A stretch of DNA of 64,000 bases from Bog-756 sp963745955 (GCA_963745955.1 CAVUZI010000007.1:744001-808000); one strand, 5' to 3'; counted from the first letter of the stretch, positions 1-9,194 are shown. A program made the numbers and translations. The notes: generated by a model from the sequence alone, not told the origin.

Positions 1-1324
1 GTCTCGGTCGCTTCGGTTCGGTCGGGTGCTCGGGGGCGGTCCATACCCACCCCTCGTCGGACCGGGCGAGCTCGAACCCGCGGTGGGTCCGGTCCAGGTG
101 GTGCCGACGACAGAGCCTGGCCAAATTGTCGAGGGCGGTGAGGCCACCCTCGGAGAAGTCGGTGACCCAGTGGTCGTTCTCGAGGCCCAGGCGGGCGTCA
201 CAGTTCGGCACCACACACCGCGGGTCCCGGAGGAGGAGGGCCGACCGGATCCGTTTGGGCACGTGGCGTCCGGCCGAGTAGACCGTCGTGACGTCGGTGC
301 CCTTGGCGATGAGCACCTCGACGAGGGCCGCTCCCAAGAGCTCACGGGCGTACTCGACGCCCACCGGGCCGACGCCGGGTATCTCACAGCGCTCCCCCTC
401 GCCCACCGAGCCCCGGCGCAGGGCCTCTGCGTCCACCACCACCGAGACGGTGGCCTTCGGGTCACAGGTGCACCCGCCTCGGGTCGTGCCTGTTTCCTCC
501 CCCCTCGGGGTGAGGGTCCCGCGTCCGGTGAGGAGGGCCGCCACGGCGTCGGCCCGGTAGGCGTCGGCGGTCTCGAAGCGGCCCTCTGTGCGGGCCTGTT
601 GGAACTGCCGGTCGGTCTCGGCCTCCAAGGCGGCCGACACGCTGGCCCCGGCCTCGGGGGCGAGCACGGCCTGGAGGCGGAAGGCCCCGTCGTCGTCGGT
701 GAAGGTCCGACACCTCCGGTCCTCGTGCAGCTTCTGGAAGTGGCGGGCCTCGGCCTCGTGCGAGCGTCCCTCGACCTTGGCCCGGTGACACCGCTCTTTC
801 AAGGTGGCCTCGGAGTCGGACTCGGCGCTGTCGACCAGTTCGGCCTCTCTGGCCGGGTTGACCTTCGCCGCGTCGGACACCCGGGAGGCCCGTCGGTGGG
901 AGAGCTTGCCGGCCAGAAACGACTCGGCCAGCGAGGGCTGGTCGATGAGGGCCTCCCCCAGACGGATCAGGTCCTTTGCCTCTGCGACGCTGTCCCCGGT
1001 GGTGGCGGCCAGGAACTCGGCCGCCGAGCGGTGGCCGGTGCGGGTGTAGTGGCTGCCCTGGGCCAGGCGGGCAGAGAACGCCGTCTTGTGGGCCACCACC
1101 TTCCGCTCGAGGCGGGTCAGCCGGCGGAGCACCTCGGTGGCGCCCTCCAGCGAACAGCACGCCGGGTCGATGTCGTCGAGCGCATGCTCGGCGGCGTCGA
1201 GAAAGGCGAACAGGCCCTGGGGCCCGGTCTGTCCGGTCGGCGACTGTCCGGAACCGGTCGGCGACCCGTCGGTCTGCGGCTGTTCGATCTGCGACTTGTC
1301 GGTCTGCGGGGCGATCACGGCCAT
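1..1324 (-). CDS. DUF222/HNH endonuclease-domain protein, 3' end beyond window
   Basis: This minus-strand frame is open from an ATG at 1324 to base 1, so the gene leaves the window at its C-terminus (at least 441 codons). The N-terminal two thirds is the helical DUF222 (13E12-repeat) region, with many short Ala/Glu/Arg helices. The visible end is an HNH-type nuclease fold: a 'CVVPNCDARLGLENDHW' segment with a zinc-like CxxxxC pair and the DH dyad, then 'LARLCRRHHLDRTH' with the conserved CxxHH. Families of this kind are very common in Actinobacteria, often in many copies, and their role is unproven; many are thought to derive from mobile or defence elements. A long antisense reading frame covers the same bases and is a composition artefact. 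The final residues cannot be seen. Confidence 0.85.
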   Translation of the reverse strand, partial: MAVIAPQTDKSQIEQPQTDGSPTGSGQSPTGQTGPQGLFAFLDAAEHALDDIDPACCSLEGATEVLRRLTRLERKVVAHKTAFSARLAQGSHYTRTGHRSAAEFLAATTGDSVAEAKDLIRLGEALIDQPSLAESFLAGKLSHRRASRVSDAAKVNPAREAELVDSAESDSEATLKERCHRAKVEGRSHEAEARHFQKLHEDRRCRTFTDDDGAFRLQAVLAPEAGASVSAALEAETDRQFQQARTEGRFETADAYRADAVAALLTGRGTLTPRGEETGTTRGGCTCDPKATVSVVVDAEALRRGSVGEGERCEIPGVGPVGVEYARELLGAALVEVLIAKGTDVTTVYSAGRHVPKRIRSALLLRDPRCVVPNCDARLGLENDHWVTDFSEGGLTALDNLARLCRRHHLDRTHRGFELARSDEGWVWTAPEHPTEPKRPR

Positions 1325-1411
1325 GTCACAGGATGGCAGGGGGGTGCGACAACCGGCCCGGAAGGCGAGGGAGTGAAGGCGACGGAGCGACGGCGAGGGA
1401 ACTCGGAACCC

Positions 1412-2017
1412 CTAGGCCTCCTTGACCACCGCGTACCAGATGCGGTGGGCCACCCCCTCGATCCTGTCGCCGACCCGGGCGTAACGGCGGTAGAGCTCAC
1501 GCCGGCCGGACACCTCATGGATGTCGTCGATCTCGAGCAGGGCTGACATGGCCCGGCGGTAGACGTGCTCGAGGGCACGCTGCTGGCGGACCGCGGCATC
1601 GGCACACTCGGTGGCCCTGTCGGGATGGGAGGCGAGATCCGGAAAGGCCCGAACCAGGTCGCGGACCCCGAGCGAGACGAGGTCCGCCATCTCGCCCATC
1701 GGAGGATCGGGCTCCATCTGCACGAGCTCGGCTTCACGGATCAGGTTCTTCGCCCCGTTGAGGACCGAATCGAGCCGTTCGGAGATCTCGTAGATGTCCT
1801 CAGGGTTGACCGGTGTCACGAAGGCGCTCTTCACGGCGATCAGGACCTCCCGCCCGGCCAGATCCCCCTCGTGCTCAATGGCCCGGATGACCGCGGTCTG
1901 CGACGGGTCGCCCTTCGACCAGGCGCACAGGGAGTCCATGCCCCGGACCGCGATGTCACCTTGACGGACGAGGAGCCCGAGCAGGTCCGGTGACTCGGGA
2001 AGGAACCAACGTCTCAT
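1412..2017 (-). CDS. PhoU-like DUF47 phosphate transport regulator
   Basis: A 201-residue all-helical protein of the DUF47/PhoU-like family, cytoplasmic partners of Pit-type phosphate permeases that are thought to gate or regulate uptake. Typical features are the early 'FLPESPDLLGLLVRQGDIAV' region and the acidic helix with 'EHEGDLAGREVL', equivalent to the metal-binding ExxxD motifs of PhoU. The start at 2017 is chosen because its ATG overlaps the stop of the upstream permease gene as ATGA, which implies translational coupling. An ATG further upstream at 2086 would lie inside the permease and lacks family similarity. The gene is the second of a two-gene phosphate unit. Confidence 0.85.
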   Translation of the reverse strand: MRRWFLPESPDLLGLLVRQGDIAVRGMDSLCAWSKGDPSQTAVIRAIEHEGDLAGREVLIAVKSAFVTPVNPEDIYEISERLDSVLNGAKNLIREAELVQMEPDPPMGEMADLVSLGVRDLVRAFPDLASHPDRATECADAAVRQQRALEHVYRRAMSALLEIDDIHEVSGRRELYRRYARVGDRIEGVAHRIWYAVVKEA

Positions 2018-3012
2018 CCGAGCCACCTCCAGATCACGAGGAACAGTGCGCCGAGCGCTGCGCTCACGGGCAAGGTGACCAGCCACGCCAGCCCGATCTC
2101 ACCGACCACGGCCCAGCGTACGTGGCGCCACCGCTCCCCGGTGCCCACGCCGACGACCGCGGGGGCCACGACATCGGAGGTGCTGATGGGGGCGCCGGCC
2201 AGCGAGGCGACCAGGACGATGGCGGCCGACGAGCCCTGGCTGACCAAGCCGTCCAGCGAACGGATGCGATAGATGCGCCGGCCGAGCGTGCGGACCACCC
2301 GCCACCCGCCGAGCAACGTCCCGAATGTCAAGAGGAGAGCGGCTGCGAGCACCACCCAGAAGGGGACGGCGAAATGTGTGAGGTTGCCGTGCGCGACCAG
2401 CGCCGCCGTCATCAGGCCCATCGCCTTTTGGGCGTCGTTGGAGCCGTGGGCGAAGGCCAATCCGGCCGAGGCCACCAGCTCACCGCCCCGGACCGGCCGT
2501 TCGACCTCCCGCCTGGCGCGCCGGAGTGACCGGCGAGCCAGGCGGATGCCCATCGCGGCCAGGGGCAGGGCGACCGCCGAGGAGATGAGGAGCCACAGCA
2601 GCGAGCCGAAGACCCCCACGGGACGCAGGCCGTTCAGGCCGCCCCAGCGCACGGCGGTGAGCCCACCCTCGGCGATGGCCGCCCCGGCCAGGGCTCCGAC
2701 CAGACAGTGGCCCGAGCTGCAGGGCAGGCCCCACCACAGGGTGACCAGGTTCCACACCAGGGCGCCCAGCACGGCAGCGGCCAGCACGTCCAGTACCTGG
2801 GCGGCCGGGACGAGGACGATGCCGGCGACCGTGGCGGCCACGGCCGTCCCCACCACCAGCGCACCGAGCACATGGAAAACGGCGGCGAAGACCACCGCCG
2901 GGGCCGGCCGGACGGCGCGGGTGACGATGGGCGCGGCAATGGCGTTCCCTGCGTCATGGATTCCATTGACCACCGCGAACGCTCCCGCGAGCGCAACCAC
3001 CACCACGAGCAC
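2014..3012 (-). CDS. Pit-family inorganic phosphate transporter
   Basis: Integral membrane permease of the PiT family, which moves metal-phosphate with protons or sodium across the inner membrane. Signatures are the repeated half-sites 'NGIHDAGNAIA' near the N-terminus and 'FAHGSNDAQKAMGL' in the second half, plus 'PCSSGHCLVG' between. Around ten hydrophobic segments are visible. The start is placed at GTG 3012, preceded by GAGAGG nine bases upstream and immediately followed by the first membrane helix. A longer frame reaches GTG 3165 but has no ribosome site there and would crowd the divergent gene at 3179. It overlaps the DUF47 gene by four bases, so the two are one operon. Confidence 0.85.
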   Translation of the reverse strand: MLVVVVALAGAFAVVNGIHDAGNAIAAPIVTRAVRPAPAVVFAAVFHVLGALVVGTAVAATVAGIVLVPAAQVLDVLAAAVLGALVWNLVTLWWGLPCSSGHCLVGALAGAAIAEGGLTAVRWGGLNGLRPVGVFGSLLWLLISSAVALPLAAMGIRLARRSLRRARREVERPVRGGELVASAGLAFAHGSNDAQKAMGLMTAALVAHGNLTHFAVPFWVVLAAALLLTFGTLLGGWRVVRTLGRRIYRIRSLDGLVSQGSSAAIVLVASLAGAPISTSDVVAPAVVGVGTGERWRHVRWAVVGEIGLAWLVTLPVSAALGALFLVIWRWLG

Positions 3013-3178
3013 GGGGCCGATCCTCTCATGGCTCGGCCGCCCGTCCGTCGGATGACTCGGCCGGTCGCCCGCCGGAAAATCGACCCATATCGCGCCCTTC
3101 GAAGATGGAGATGCGGCGCTATGATGACGCGAACGGAGTGAACGCAGTGCTCCGGGGTGCAGCACGAAGGAGGGTCCC

Positions 3179-3598
3179 GTGATTCACGTGCAGGCGGTAA
3201 CCCCGACCGGAGACCCGGCGGAACCGACCACCATCACCGTCCCCATTGGGTTCGAACATGCCCAGCGGCTCGATCGCCTGGCTCCGTTGATACACCAGCT
3301 CCTGGCGTGGGACCTCGTCACCCGCTCCGAATCGGGAACCTACGTGCTCCAGGATGACGTTCAAGAACGGCTCCAGGCCATGTCCGCGGTACCGGCGCCG
3401 GTGACGGCGCAGGTCTATCTGGGACGGAAATGCGAGACCTGCGGACTGGTGCGCGCCACCCGGATGGTCGAAGGCGCCCGAGTCTGCGGGCCGTGCAGCG
3501 TGGCCGCCTCCGAGGCGGTGGCGCCGGCTCCCGATGCGAGCCCGGTCAGGCCCGAGCCTCACGGGATCCGGTCCCGCTGGCATCGAAAGGCCAGTTGA
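3179..3598 (+). CDS. small zinc-ribbon-like hypothetical protein
   Basis: A 139-residue soluble protein not assigned to a named family. The start GTG 3179 follows a strong AGGAGG seven bases upstream. The middle carries two CxxC knuckles, 'CETCG' and 'CGPC', about seventeen residues apart, which together could bind one zinc. The N-terminal half has an acidic helix resembling a winged or dimerising segment, and the C-terminus is Pro/Ala-rich and basic. It diverges from the phosphate permease, the intergenic space being about 165 bases, and could share a promoter region with it. Function unknown; a small regulator or RNA/DNA-binding protein is possible. Confidence 0.6.
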   Translation: MIHVQAVTPTGDPAEPTTITVPIGFEHAQRLDRLAPLIHQLLAWDLVTRSESGTYVLQDDVQERLQAMSAVPAPVTAQVYLGRKCETCGLVRATRMVEGARVCGPCSVAASEAVAPAPDASPVRPEPHGIRSRWHRKAS

Positions 3599-3746
3599 CC
3601 GGACCCACGACGAGGACTCCTGGGCCCGAAACGCGCCCTGATCCAGTCAACCACCGAGCCGTCGGTCGCCCCATCGAAAGCTCCATCGTCGGCTCCCGCC
3701 CCGACGAGTGCCCCGATGCTTGTCCCAAGGTCCCTCGGGGATCTTC

Positions 3747-6185
3747 GTGAGTACCGGCACGGAACGGGCCACGCAGCTCGAACCGGTGGCCGTCGACGAA
3801 TGGCTGCTGAGGTACGACCGCTTCGATCCCGCCCATGAAGGGCTCCGCGAGGCGTTGTGCACCCTCGGGAACGGGTACTTCGCCACCCGAGGGGCCGCAC
3901 CGGAGGCGGTCGCCGACGGGGTCCACTACGCGGGGACCTACGTCGCCGGGCTCTACGACCGGCGCACCACCCACCTCGCCGGACGGGCAGTGGAGAACGA
4001 GAGCATCGTCAATCTGCCCAACTGGCTCCTGCTGACCTTCCGCATCGACGGTGGTCCCTGGTTCGATATCGGGCAGGCCGACATTCTCGACTACTCACAG
4101 GAGCTCGACCTCCGCGGGGCCACCCTGAGCCGGTCCCTCCGGGTACGGGACGCCATCGGGCGGGTCACCCGGGTGGTGCAACGTCGCTTCGTGAGCATGG
4201 CCGACCCGCACATCGCCGGCCTCGAGACGGAGGTCACGGCGGACAACTGGACGGGGCGCCTGTCCGTCCGGTCGGGGATAGACGGCCGGATCGTCAACGC
4301 CGGCGTGCCCCGCTACGCCCAATTCGACGAGCGCCACCTCGTCGACGTGAGCACCGGTGAGTCCGATGACGAGACCGTGACCCTCACCGCCCGCACCAGC
4401 CAGTCGGGCGTGCTGGTCGCAGAGGCGTCGAGGACACGGGTCTACCGGGCCGGAGAGCCGGCGGCATTCGATCGCCGGGTGTGGGAGGAACCTGGGACCA
4501 TCGCCCACGAGCTCTCCCTCGAGATCGAGGAGGCCCAGCCCATCACCGTCGAGAAGGTATTGGCCCTCTTCACCTCGAGGGACCGGTCGGCGACCGAGCC
4601 GCTGGCCGAGGCGTGCGCACTGACCCGACGCTCCGGACACTTCACCAATCTGCTCGGCGCCCACACCCTCGAGTGGGACGGCCTGTGGCGGCGGTTCTCG
4701 CTGGAGGTCGAGGACGGCGGCGACATGACCCACCTGGTGCTCCACCTCCACATCTTCCATCTGCTCCAGACCGCCTCGCGGAACATCCTCGACCTCGATG
4801 TCGGCGTCCCTGCCCGCGGCCTCCACGGTGAGGCCTACCGCGGTCACATCTTCTGGGACGAACTCTTCATCTTCCCCTATCTGAACCTGCACCTCCCAGA
4901 ACTGGTCCGGTCGCTCCTCTTGTACCGTTACCGGCGTCTGACCGAAGCCCGCTGGGCCGCTCGCGAGGCCGGCTTCGCCGGAGCCATGTATCCCTGGCAG
5001 AGCGGGAGCAACGGCCGGGAGGAGGCACAGGTCGTCCACCTCAACCCACTGTCCGGCCGCTGGCTGCCCGATGCGTCACACCTGCAACGGCACATCAGCT
5101 CGGCCATCGCCTACAACGTCTGGCAGTACTACCTGGCGACGGGTGATATCGAGTTCATGATCGACTACGGGGCGGAGATGGTCTTCGAGATCGCACGTTT
5201 CTGGGCCAGCATCGCCCGCTACGACCCGACAGTCGACCGGTACGGGATCAGCGGCGTGATGGGACCCGACGAGTACCACGACGGCTACGTCGGAGCTCCG
5301 TCGCCGGGCCTGGACAACAATGCCTACACCAACGTGATGGCCGTGTGGGTGCTGTGCAGGGCGCTGGAGTTGGCCGACCTCCTCCCCGAGCCCCGCCGCA
5401 GCGAGCTTCGCGCCCGCCTGGCCATCGGTGACGCCGAGCTCGCCCACTGGGACGACGTGAGTCGCAAGATGCGCCTCGTCTTCCACGACGACGGGATCAT
5501 CAGCCAGTTCGAGGGGTACGAGGGACTCGCCGAGCTGGACTGGGGCGCCTACTGGGACCGCTACGGCGACATCTCCCGGCTCGACCGCATCCTCGAGAGT
5601 GAGGGCGACACGCCCAATGCCTACAAGGCGTCGAAGCAGGCCGACGTGCTCATGCTCTTCTACCTGCTCCCGGTGAGCGATCTCCGGGACATCATGGACA
5701 GGCTCGGCTACGACGTCGGCCCCGACTTCATTCCGCGCACCGTCGACTACTACACGACCCGGACGTCGCACGGTTCCACGCTGAGCCGGGTGGTGCACAG
5801 TTGGGTGTTGGCTCGATTGGACCGGGAGCGCTCGTGGGAGTATTTCGAAGATGCCCTCTACAGCGACGTGGACGACACCCAGGGGGGTACGACGGCCGAA
5901 GGCGTGCATCTGGGCGCCATGGCCGGCACCGTCGACCTGCTCCAACGCGGCTACATGGGCATCGACATCCATGACGATGCCATCTGGTTCCGTCCCCATC
6001 TCCCTGGCGAGCTGCACAGCCTGACCCTCAACATCCGCTTCCGCCACCGGTGGATGAGCCTGTCGGTGGCCGATGGCCTGTTCACCGTGGACGTGTGGGA
6101 CTGGGGCGACGGAACCGTCCGGATCGGGCTCGACGGCAAGGTGCTCGAGCTCCAACCGGGCGAGCGACGACAGCTGGCCCTCTGA
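3747..6185 (+). CDS. GH65 family disaccharide phosphorylase (kojibiose/trehalose/maltose type)
   Basis: An 812-residue glycoside hydrolase family 65 enzyme, which reversibly phosphorolyses an alpha-linked glucose disaccharide to beta-glucose 1-phosphate plus glucose in the cytoplasm. The N-terminal beta-sandwich is followed by a linker, the (alpha/alpha)6 barrel and a short C-terminal beta domain. The barrel contains 'GPDEYHDGYVG', whose Glu (about residue 509) is the family's general acid, and the phosphate-binding 'YKASKQADVLML' and 'TSHGSTLS' segments. The GTG start at 3747 has GGGGA eight bases upstream and gives the family N-terminus; an ATG at 3708 adds residues without similarity. Which disaccharide is used cannot be read from the sequence. 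No beta-phosphoglucomutase is fused or adjacent, unlike many relatives. Confidence 0.85.
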   Translation: MSTGTERATQLEPVAVDEWLLRYDRFDPAHEGLREALCTLGNGYFATRGAAPEAVADGVHYAGTYVAGLYDRRTTHLAGRAVENESIVNLPNWLLLTFRIDGGPWFDIGQADILDYSQELDLRGATLSRSLRVRDAIGRVTRVVQRRFVSMADPHIAGLETEVTADNWTGRLSVRSGIDGRIVNAGVPRYAQFDERHLVDVSTGESDDETVTLTARTSQSGVLVAEASRTRVYRAGEPAAFDRRVWEEPGTIAHELSLEIEEAQPITVEKVLALFTSRDRSATEPLAEACALTRRSGHFTNLLGAHTLEWDGLWRRFSLEVEDGGDMTHLVLHLHIFHLLQTASRNILDLDVGVPARGLHGEAYRGHIFWDELFIFPYLNLHLPELVRSLLLYRYRRLTEARWAAREAGFAGAMYPWQSGSNGREEAQVVHLNPLSGRWLPDASHLQRHISSAIAYNVWQYYLATGDIEFMIDYGAEMVFEIARFWASIARYDPTVDRYGISGVMGPDEYHDGYVGAPSPGLDNNAYTNVMAVWVLCRALELADLLPEPRRSELRARLAIGDAELAHWDDVSRKMRLVFHDDGIISQFEGYEGLAELDWGAYWDRYGDISRLDRILESEGDTPNAYKASKQADVLMLFYLLPVSDLRDIMDRLGYDVGPDFIPRTVDYYTTRTSHGSTLSRVVHSWVLARLDRERSWEYFEDALYSDVDDTQGGTTAEGVHLGAMAGTVDLLQRGYMGIDIHDDAIWFRPHLPGELHSLTLNIRFRHRWMSLSVADGLFTVDVWDWGDGTVRIGLDGKVLELQPGERRQLAL

Positions 6186-6253
6186 AGCGGCGCCGCCGCG
6201 GTCGTGCTCCACGCCGTGGGCGCATCACCCGGCGGAGCGGGGTCGGACGCCCC

Positions 6254-6336
6254 CTCCTGGTGAACGGGGCTCGGACGGCACTCCGGGTGGATTGGGGGTC
6301 CAACGGCACTCCGGGTGAATTGGGGCCGAACGGCCC
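6254..6336. repeat. 28-bp tandem repeat, three imperfect copies
   Basis: Three copies of a roughly 28-base unit built on CTCCGGGTG.ATTGGGG...AACGGCA lie between the GH65 gene and the ABC exporter. The third copy contains a dyad resembling a DosR box. The copies differ at several positions, most in the G-run. Confidence 0.7.
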
Positions 6337-6339
6337 TAC
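6320..6339. promoter_or_regulatory. DosR/DevR-like dyad upstream of ABC exporter
   Basis: TTGGGGCCGAACGGCCCTAC is an imperfect palindrome with GGGCC/GGCCC arms. It resembles the published mycobacterial DosR consensus (TTSGGGACTWWAGTCCCSAA). It lies about 65 bases before the small ORF that leads into the exporter. A GACAATGG string follows about 25 bases later, as it also does near the second site upstream of 10435. The assignment is by eye. Confidence 0.35.
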
Positions 6340-6404
6340 AGCGTTCGCCCCTGTTCCCCGACAATGGACATCGGCCGACAGAGGAAGCCCAGGTGAAAGG
6401 AACG

Positions 6405-6518
6405 ATGGCGCACTGTTCGAGCGGTAGTCAGACGGCGCCGATGGTCGACCGGACCATGGCGGCGGACGCAGCAGGAGCGGTCCTGCCACTTCTCTCGCGT
6501 CCGGGTCCGGTCCTATGA
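6405..6518 (+). CDS. 37-residue leader ORF coupled to ABC permease
   Basis: A short frame starting ATG 6405 after AAAGGA and ending in a TGA that overlaps the permease ATG as ATGA at 6515-6518. The permease itself has no visible ribosome site, so its translation probably depends on ribosomes leaving this ORF. The peptide (begins MAHCSSGSQTAPM) has no recognisable domain. It could be a leader peptide, a true micro-protein or a chance frame; the ribosome site and exact overlap favour translation. Confidence 0.4.
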   Translation: MAHCSSGSQTAPMVDRTMAADAAGAVLPLLSRPGPVL

Positions 6519-7633
6519 CCTTCTTCGACCTCATCCTCCGCAACCTGTGGTCCAAAAAGGCACGATCGGCCGGCCTGGCCTTCGCCGTGGCCATCGCCGT
6601 CATGGCTGTCGTGACGCTCGATGTCACCAGCAGCGGCCTCGAGCAGTCTGCGGCGGCCATCATCTCGGTCGGCAAGGCCGACTTCACCGTGGCCCAGAAA
6701 GGCGCATCCGACACGCTGGCGAGCACCATCGACCGGCAGGAGCTGGCCCGGGTCAGCCATACCCCGGGCGTCGCCAGCGCGGTGGGAGTCCTCGTCGAGA
6801 CCCAGCATCTCAACGCCAACAATCCCGTCTTCATCGAGATCGGGATCAATCCCAGCGACCTCGCCGCCTTCGGCGTCAAGATCCTGAGCGGGCATCCGTA
6901 CTCGCCCACAGGAGCGCACCAGGTCCTGCTGGGCTGGACGGCGGCATCCAACTTCGGCCTCCATGTCGGCGACCGGTTCGACGCCAATGGGACGTGGAAC
7001 ACCGTGGTCGGCATCTACTCGACCGGAAACGCCTTCGGAGATGCCGGTGCCATGTTCCCCCTCCCGGCCATCCAGGGATACAACCGGGTCCCCGGCATCG
7101 TCACCCTGGCCTTCGTCAAGGTGTCACACGGTGCCTCGCCCGCCGCGGTGGCCGCTCGCGTCGACTACAACCAGCCTGAGCTCACCACCATCCGTACCGC
7201 CAACCAGTTCGGTCGGGCCGATCAGAATCTCGTCTATCTCCAGGCCGCGGTGAACGGCAGCACCGTCCTCGCCATCCTCATCGGAGCCGTCATCGTCGGC
7301 AACACCATGCTCCTCTCCCTGTTCGAACGGACTCGCGAATTCGGATTGCTGCGGGCGGTCGGTTGGACCCGCCGTCGGACGGTGAGCCTGCTGCTCGGCG
7401 AGAGCCTGCTGCTGGCAGTGCTCGGTGCGGCCATCGGCGTCGGGCTCTCGTTCGCCATCACTGCCGGCTTGGCCCAGCTCCCGGCACTCAAGGGGATTCT
7501 CCACCCGAACTTCACCGAGGGCGCCTTCTGGAGGGCGCTGTTCACCGCCCTCGTCATGACGCTGGTCGGAGCACTCTACCCGACCACCCGCGCCGCGCTG
7601 CTCTCACCGCTCAAGGCGCTCAGCTATGAGTGA
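6515..7633 (+). CDS. ABC transporter permease, MacB/FtsX family
   Basis: A 372-residue membrane subunit with the MacB/FtsX layout: one N-terminal helix (about 18-38), a roughly 200-residue extracytoplasmic core, then three C-terminal helices forming the FtsX domain (from 'TVLAILIGAVIVGNTMLLSLFERTREFGLLRAVG', shown here only as its family position near residue 250). The conserved coupling segment 'RTREFGLLRAVGWT' is present. Such permeases usually drive export or mechanotransmission rather than import. The stop overlaps the ATPase start by eight bases, so the two form one transporter. No adaptor protein lies alongside. Confidence 0.85.
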   Translation: MTFFDLILRNLWSKKARSAGLAFAVAIAVMAVVTLDVTSSGLEQSAAAIISVGKADFTVAQKGASDTLASTIDRQELARVSHTPGVASAVGVLVETQHLNANNPVFIEIGINPSDLAAFGVKILSGHPYSPTGAHQVLLGWTAASNFGLHVGDRFDANGTWNTVVGIYSTGNAFGDAGAMFPLPAIQGYNRVPGIVTLAFVKVSHGASPAAVAARVDYNQPELTTIRTANQFGRADQNLVYLQAAVNGSTVLAILIGAVIVGNTMLLSLFERTREFGLLRAVGWTRRRTVSLLLGESLLLAVLGAAIGVGLSFAITAGLAQLPALKGILHPNFTEGAFWRALFTALVMTLVGALYPTTRAALLSPLKALSYE

Positions 7634-8354
7634 CCGGATCGGTGACCAGCCGGCGGTCGACGTGAGGAATGTGACCCGGGTCTACCCGGGCCGGGTCACC
7701 GCCCTCGCCGGCATCGATCTCACCGTGTCCTACGGGGAGACGGTGGCCATCACCGGCCCGTCGGGTTGCGGGAAATCGACGCTCCTGCACCTTCTGGCCG
7801 CCATCGATTCCCCGACCTCGGGGTCGGTGACCGTGGCCGGGCGGGACCTGGCCCACGTGCACGATCTCAGCGCCTACCGACGCAACGAGGTCGGCCTCGT
7901 CTTCCAGTTCCACAACCTGTTGCCCAAGCTGTCCGCGCTGTCCAACGTCGAGCTGCCGATGTTCGGCTCCCATCATTCGGCGCGCCAGCGGAAGGCCCGG
8001 GCCCGCCAGCTACTGGCCGATGTCGACCTCGGCGACTGCGAGCGCCGCCTCCCGACGGAGCTCTCCGGCGGTGAGCGCCAACGGGTGGCCATCGCCCGGG
8101 CCCTGGTCAACGAGCCGAAGATCCTGCTGGCCGACGAGCCCACCGGAAGCCTCGACTCGGCGTCGACGGAGCGCTTCTTGCAACTTCTCGAGCGGCTGGG
8201 ACGCGAGGGGATGACCATCGTCATGGTGACCCACGCTGCTGACGTCGCCTCGCACGCTCATCGCGTCATCGAGATGCGCGACGGGATGATCGTCGGCGAG
8301 CAGGCCGTGGGGTCGCCGACAACCCCCCAGGCCGCGGTGCCGACCGGCTCGTAG
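7626..8354 (+). CDS. ABC transporter ATPase, MacB/LolD type
   Basis: A 242-residue nucleotide-binding subunit. The Walker A is 'GPSGCGKST', the Q-loop is near 'LVFQFHNLLPKLSALSNV', the signature 'LSGGERQRVAIARAL', Walker B 'ILLADEPTGSLDS' and H-loop 'VTHAADVA'. The LLADEPTG form and the length place it with LolD/MacB/FtsE ATPases that pair with FtsX-type permeases. It starts inside the end of the permease gene and is the last gene before a hairpin and a convergent gene. Substrate unknown. Confidence 0.88.
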   Translation: MSDRIGDQPAVDVRNVTRVYPGRVTALAGIDLTVSYGETVAITGPSGCGKSTLLHLLAAIDSPTSGSVTVAGRDLAHVHDLSAYRRNEVGLVFQFHNLLPKLSALSNVELPMFGSHHSARQRKARARQLLADVDLGDCERRLPTELSGGERQRVAIARALVNEPKILLADEPTGSLDSASTERFLQLLERLGREGMTIVMVTHAADVASHAHRVIEMRDGMIVGEQAVGSPTTPQAAVPTGS

Positions 8355-8377
8355 GAGGCGGCTGCGCCCAGCCTCCT
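8353..8377. terminator. hairpin between convergent ABC genes
   Basis: AGGAGGC (8353-8359) pairs with GCCTCCT (8371-8377) across an 11-base loop. It sits between two genes that end facing each other and could end transcription from both sides. No U-tract is visible. Confidence 0.5.
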
Positions 8378-8381
8378 GTTG

Positions 8382-9194
8382 CTACGCCGTCGCCCTCCGG
8401 TAGAGGTTCAAGGACACGACGAAGAAGACCACCAGGATCGCCGAACACCAGGCGATCGCCTGCCAGAGCTCGTGGTAGAGCGGCCCGCCCTCGAAGAGAG
8501 CCCGGACCGAGTTGACGACGACGGTGAGGGGCTGGTTCCGGGCAAAGGGTTGCAGCCAACCGGGCATGGTGGCGACGGGAACGACCGCCGAACTGGCGAA
8601 GAAGAGGATGAACATCGGCAGGATGGCGGCCATCTGGGCTGTCTGGGGATCCTTCACGGCCAGACCTACCGATGCATAGACCCAGGTGAAGGAGTACCCG
8701 AAGAAGACGATCAGGGCGACCCCGCCTACGCAGGCGACGACATTGTTGTGGAACCGGAACCCGACGAGGAGGCCGAGACCGACGATGAAGGCGAGGGCGA
8801 GCACGCTGCGGCAGAGATCGGCCAGGGTCCGGCCGGCCAGGAAGGCCGACCGGGCCATGGGGAGGCTCCGGAAGCGGTCGATCATGCCGGCCTGGAGATC
8901 CTGGGCCAGGGCCAGAGCGGTGGTCATGCCCCCGATGAGCACGGCCTCCAAGAAGATGCCGGGGACGATGTAGTCGACGTAGTCGACTCCCGGGATCTTG
9001 ATCGAGCCACCGAGCACGTACCGGAAGAGGAGCAGGATGATGGTGGGCTGGACGATGGACATGAAGAGCAGCTGGGGTGTCCGCACGATGCGCAGCAGAT
9101 TGCGCCTGGTCACTCCCACCGTGTCCCGAAGGGCCAGCCTCGGGGTGAGTGGGGTGATCCCGGCCACCAGGCGCCGGGCGGCGAGGTCAGTCAT
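8382..9194 (-). CDS. ABC-2 type transporter permease (DrrB-like)
   Basis: A 270-residue membrane protein with six predicted helices and the ABC-2/DrrB pattern: an early 'RNLLRIVRTPQLLFMSIVQP' amphipathic entry helix and the conserved 'GFSF-like' region 'FGYSFTWVYASVGLAVKDPQ'. A later segment 'PVATMPGWLQPFARNQPLT' is the usual DrrB loop. These permeases export drugs, glycolipids or other amphiphiles. Its ATG overlaps the stop of the ATPase gene by four bases, so both are made from one transcript running leftward. Confidence 0.85.
   Translation of the reverse strand: MTDLAARRLVAGITPLTPRLALRDTVGVTRRNLLRIVRTPQLLFMSIVQPTIILLLFRYVLGGSIKIPGVDYVDYIVPGIFLEAVLIGGMTTALALAQDLQAGMIDRFRSLPMARSAFLAGRTLADLCRSVLALAFIVGLGLLVGFRFHNNVVACVGGVALIVFFGYSFTWVYASVGLAVKDPQTAQMAAILPMFILFFASSAVVPVATMPGWLQPFARNQPLTVVVNSVRALFEGGPLYHELWQAIAWCSAILVVFFVVSLNLYRRATA

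Noticed and set aside
26..1546. Long plus-strand reading frame of 506 codons
   Set aside because: It lies antisense to the DUF222/HNH gene, has no recognisable domain and reflects high G+C third positions.
3013..3165. Upstream extension of the Pit transporter to GTG 3165
   Set aside because: No ribosome site, no similarity in the extra residues and too close to the divergent gene; GTG 3012 fits better.
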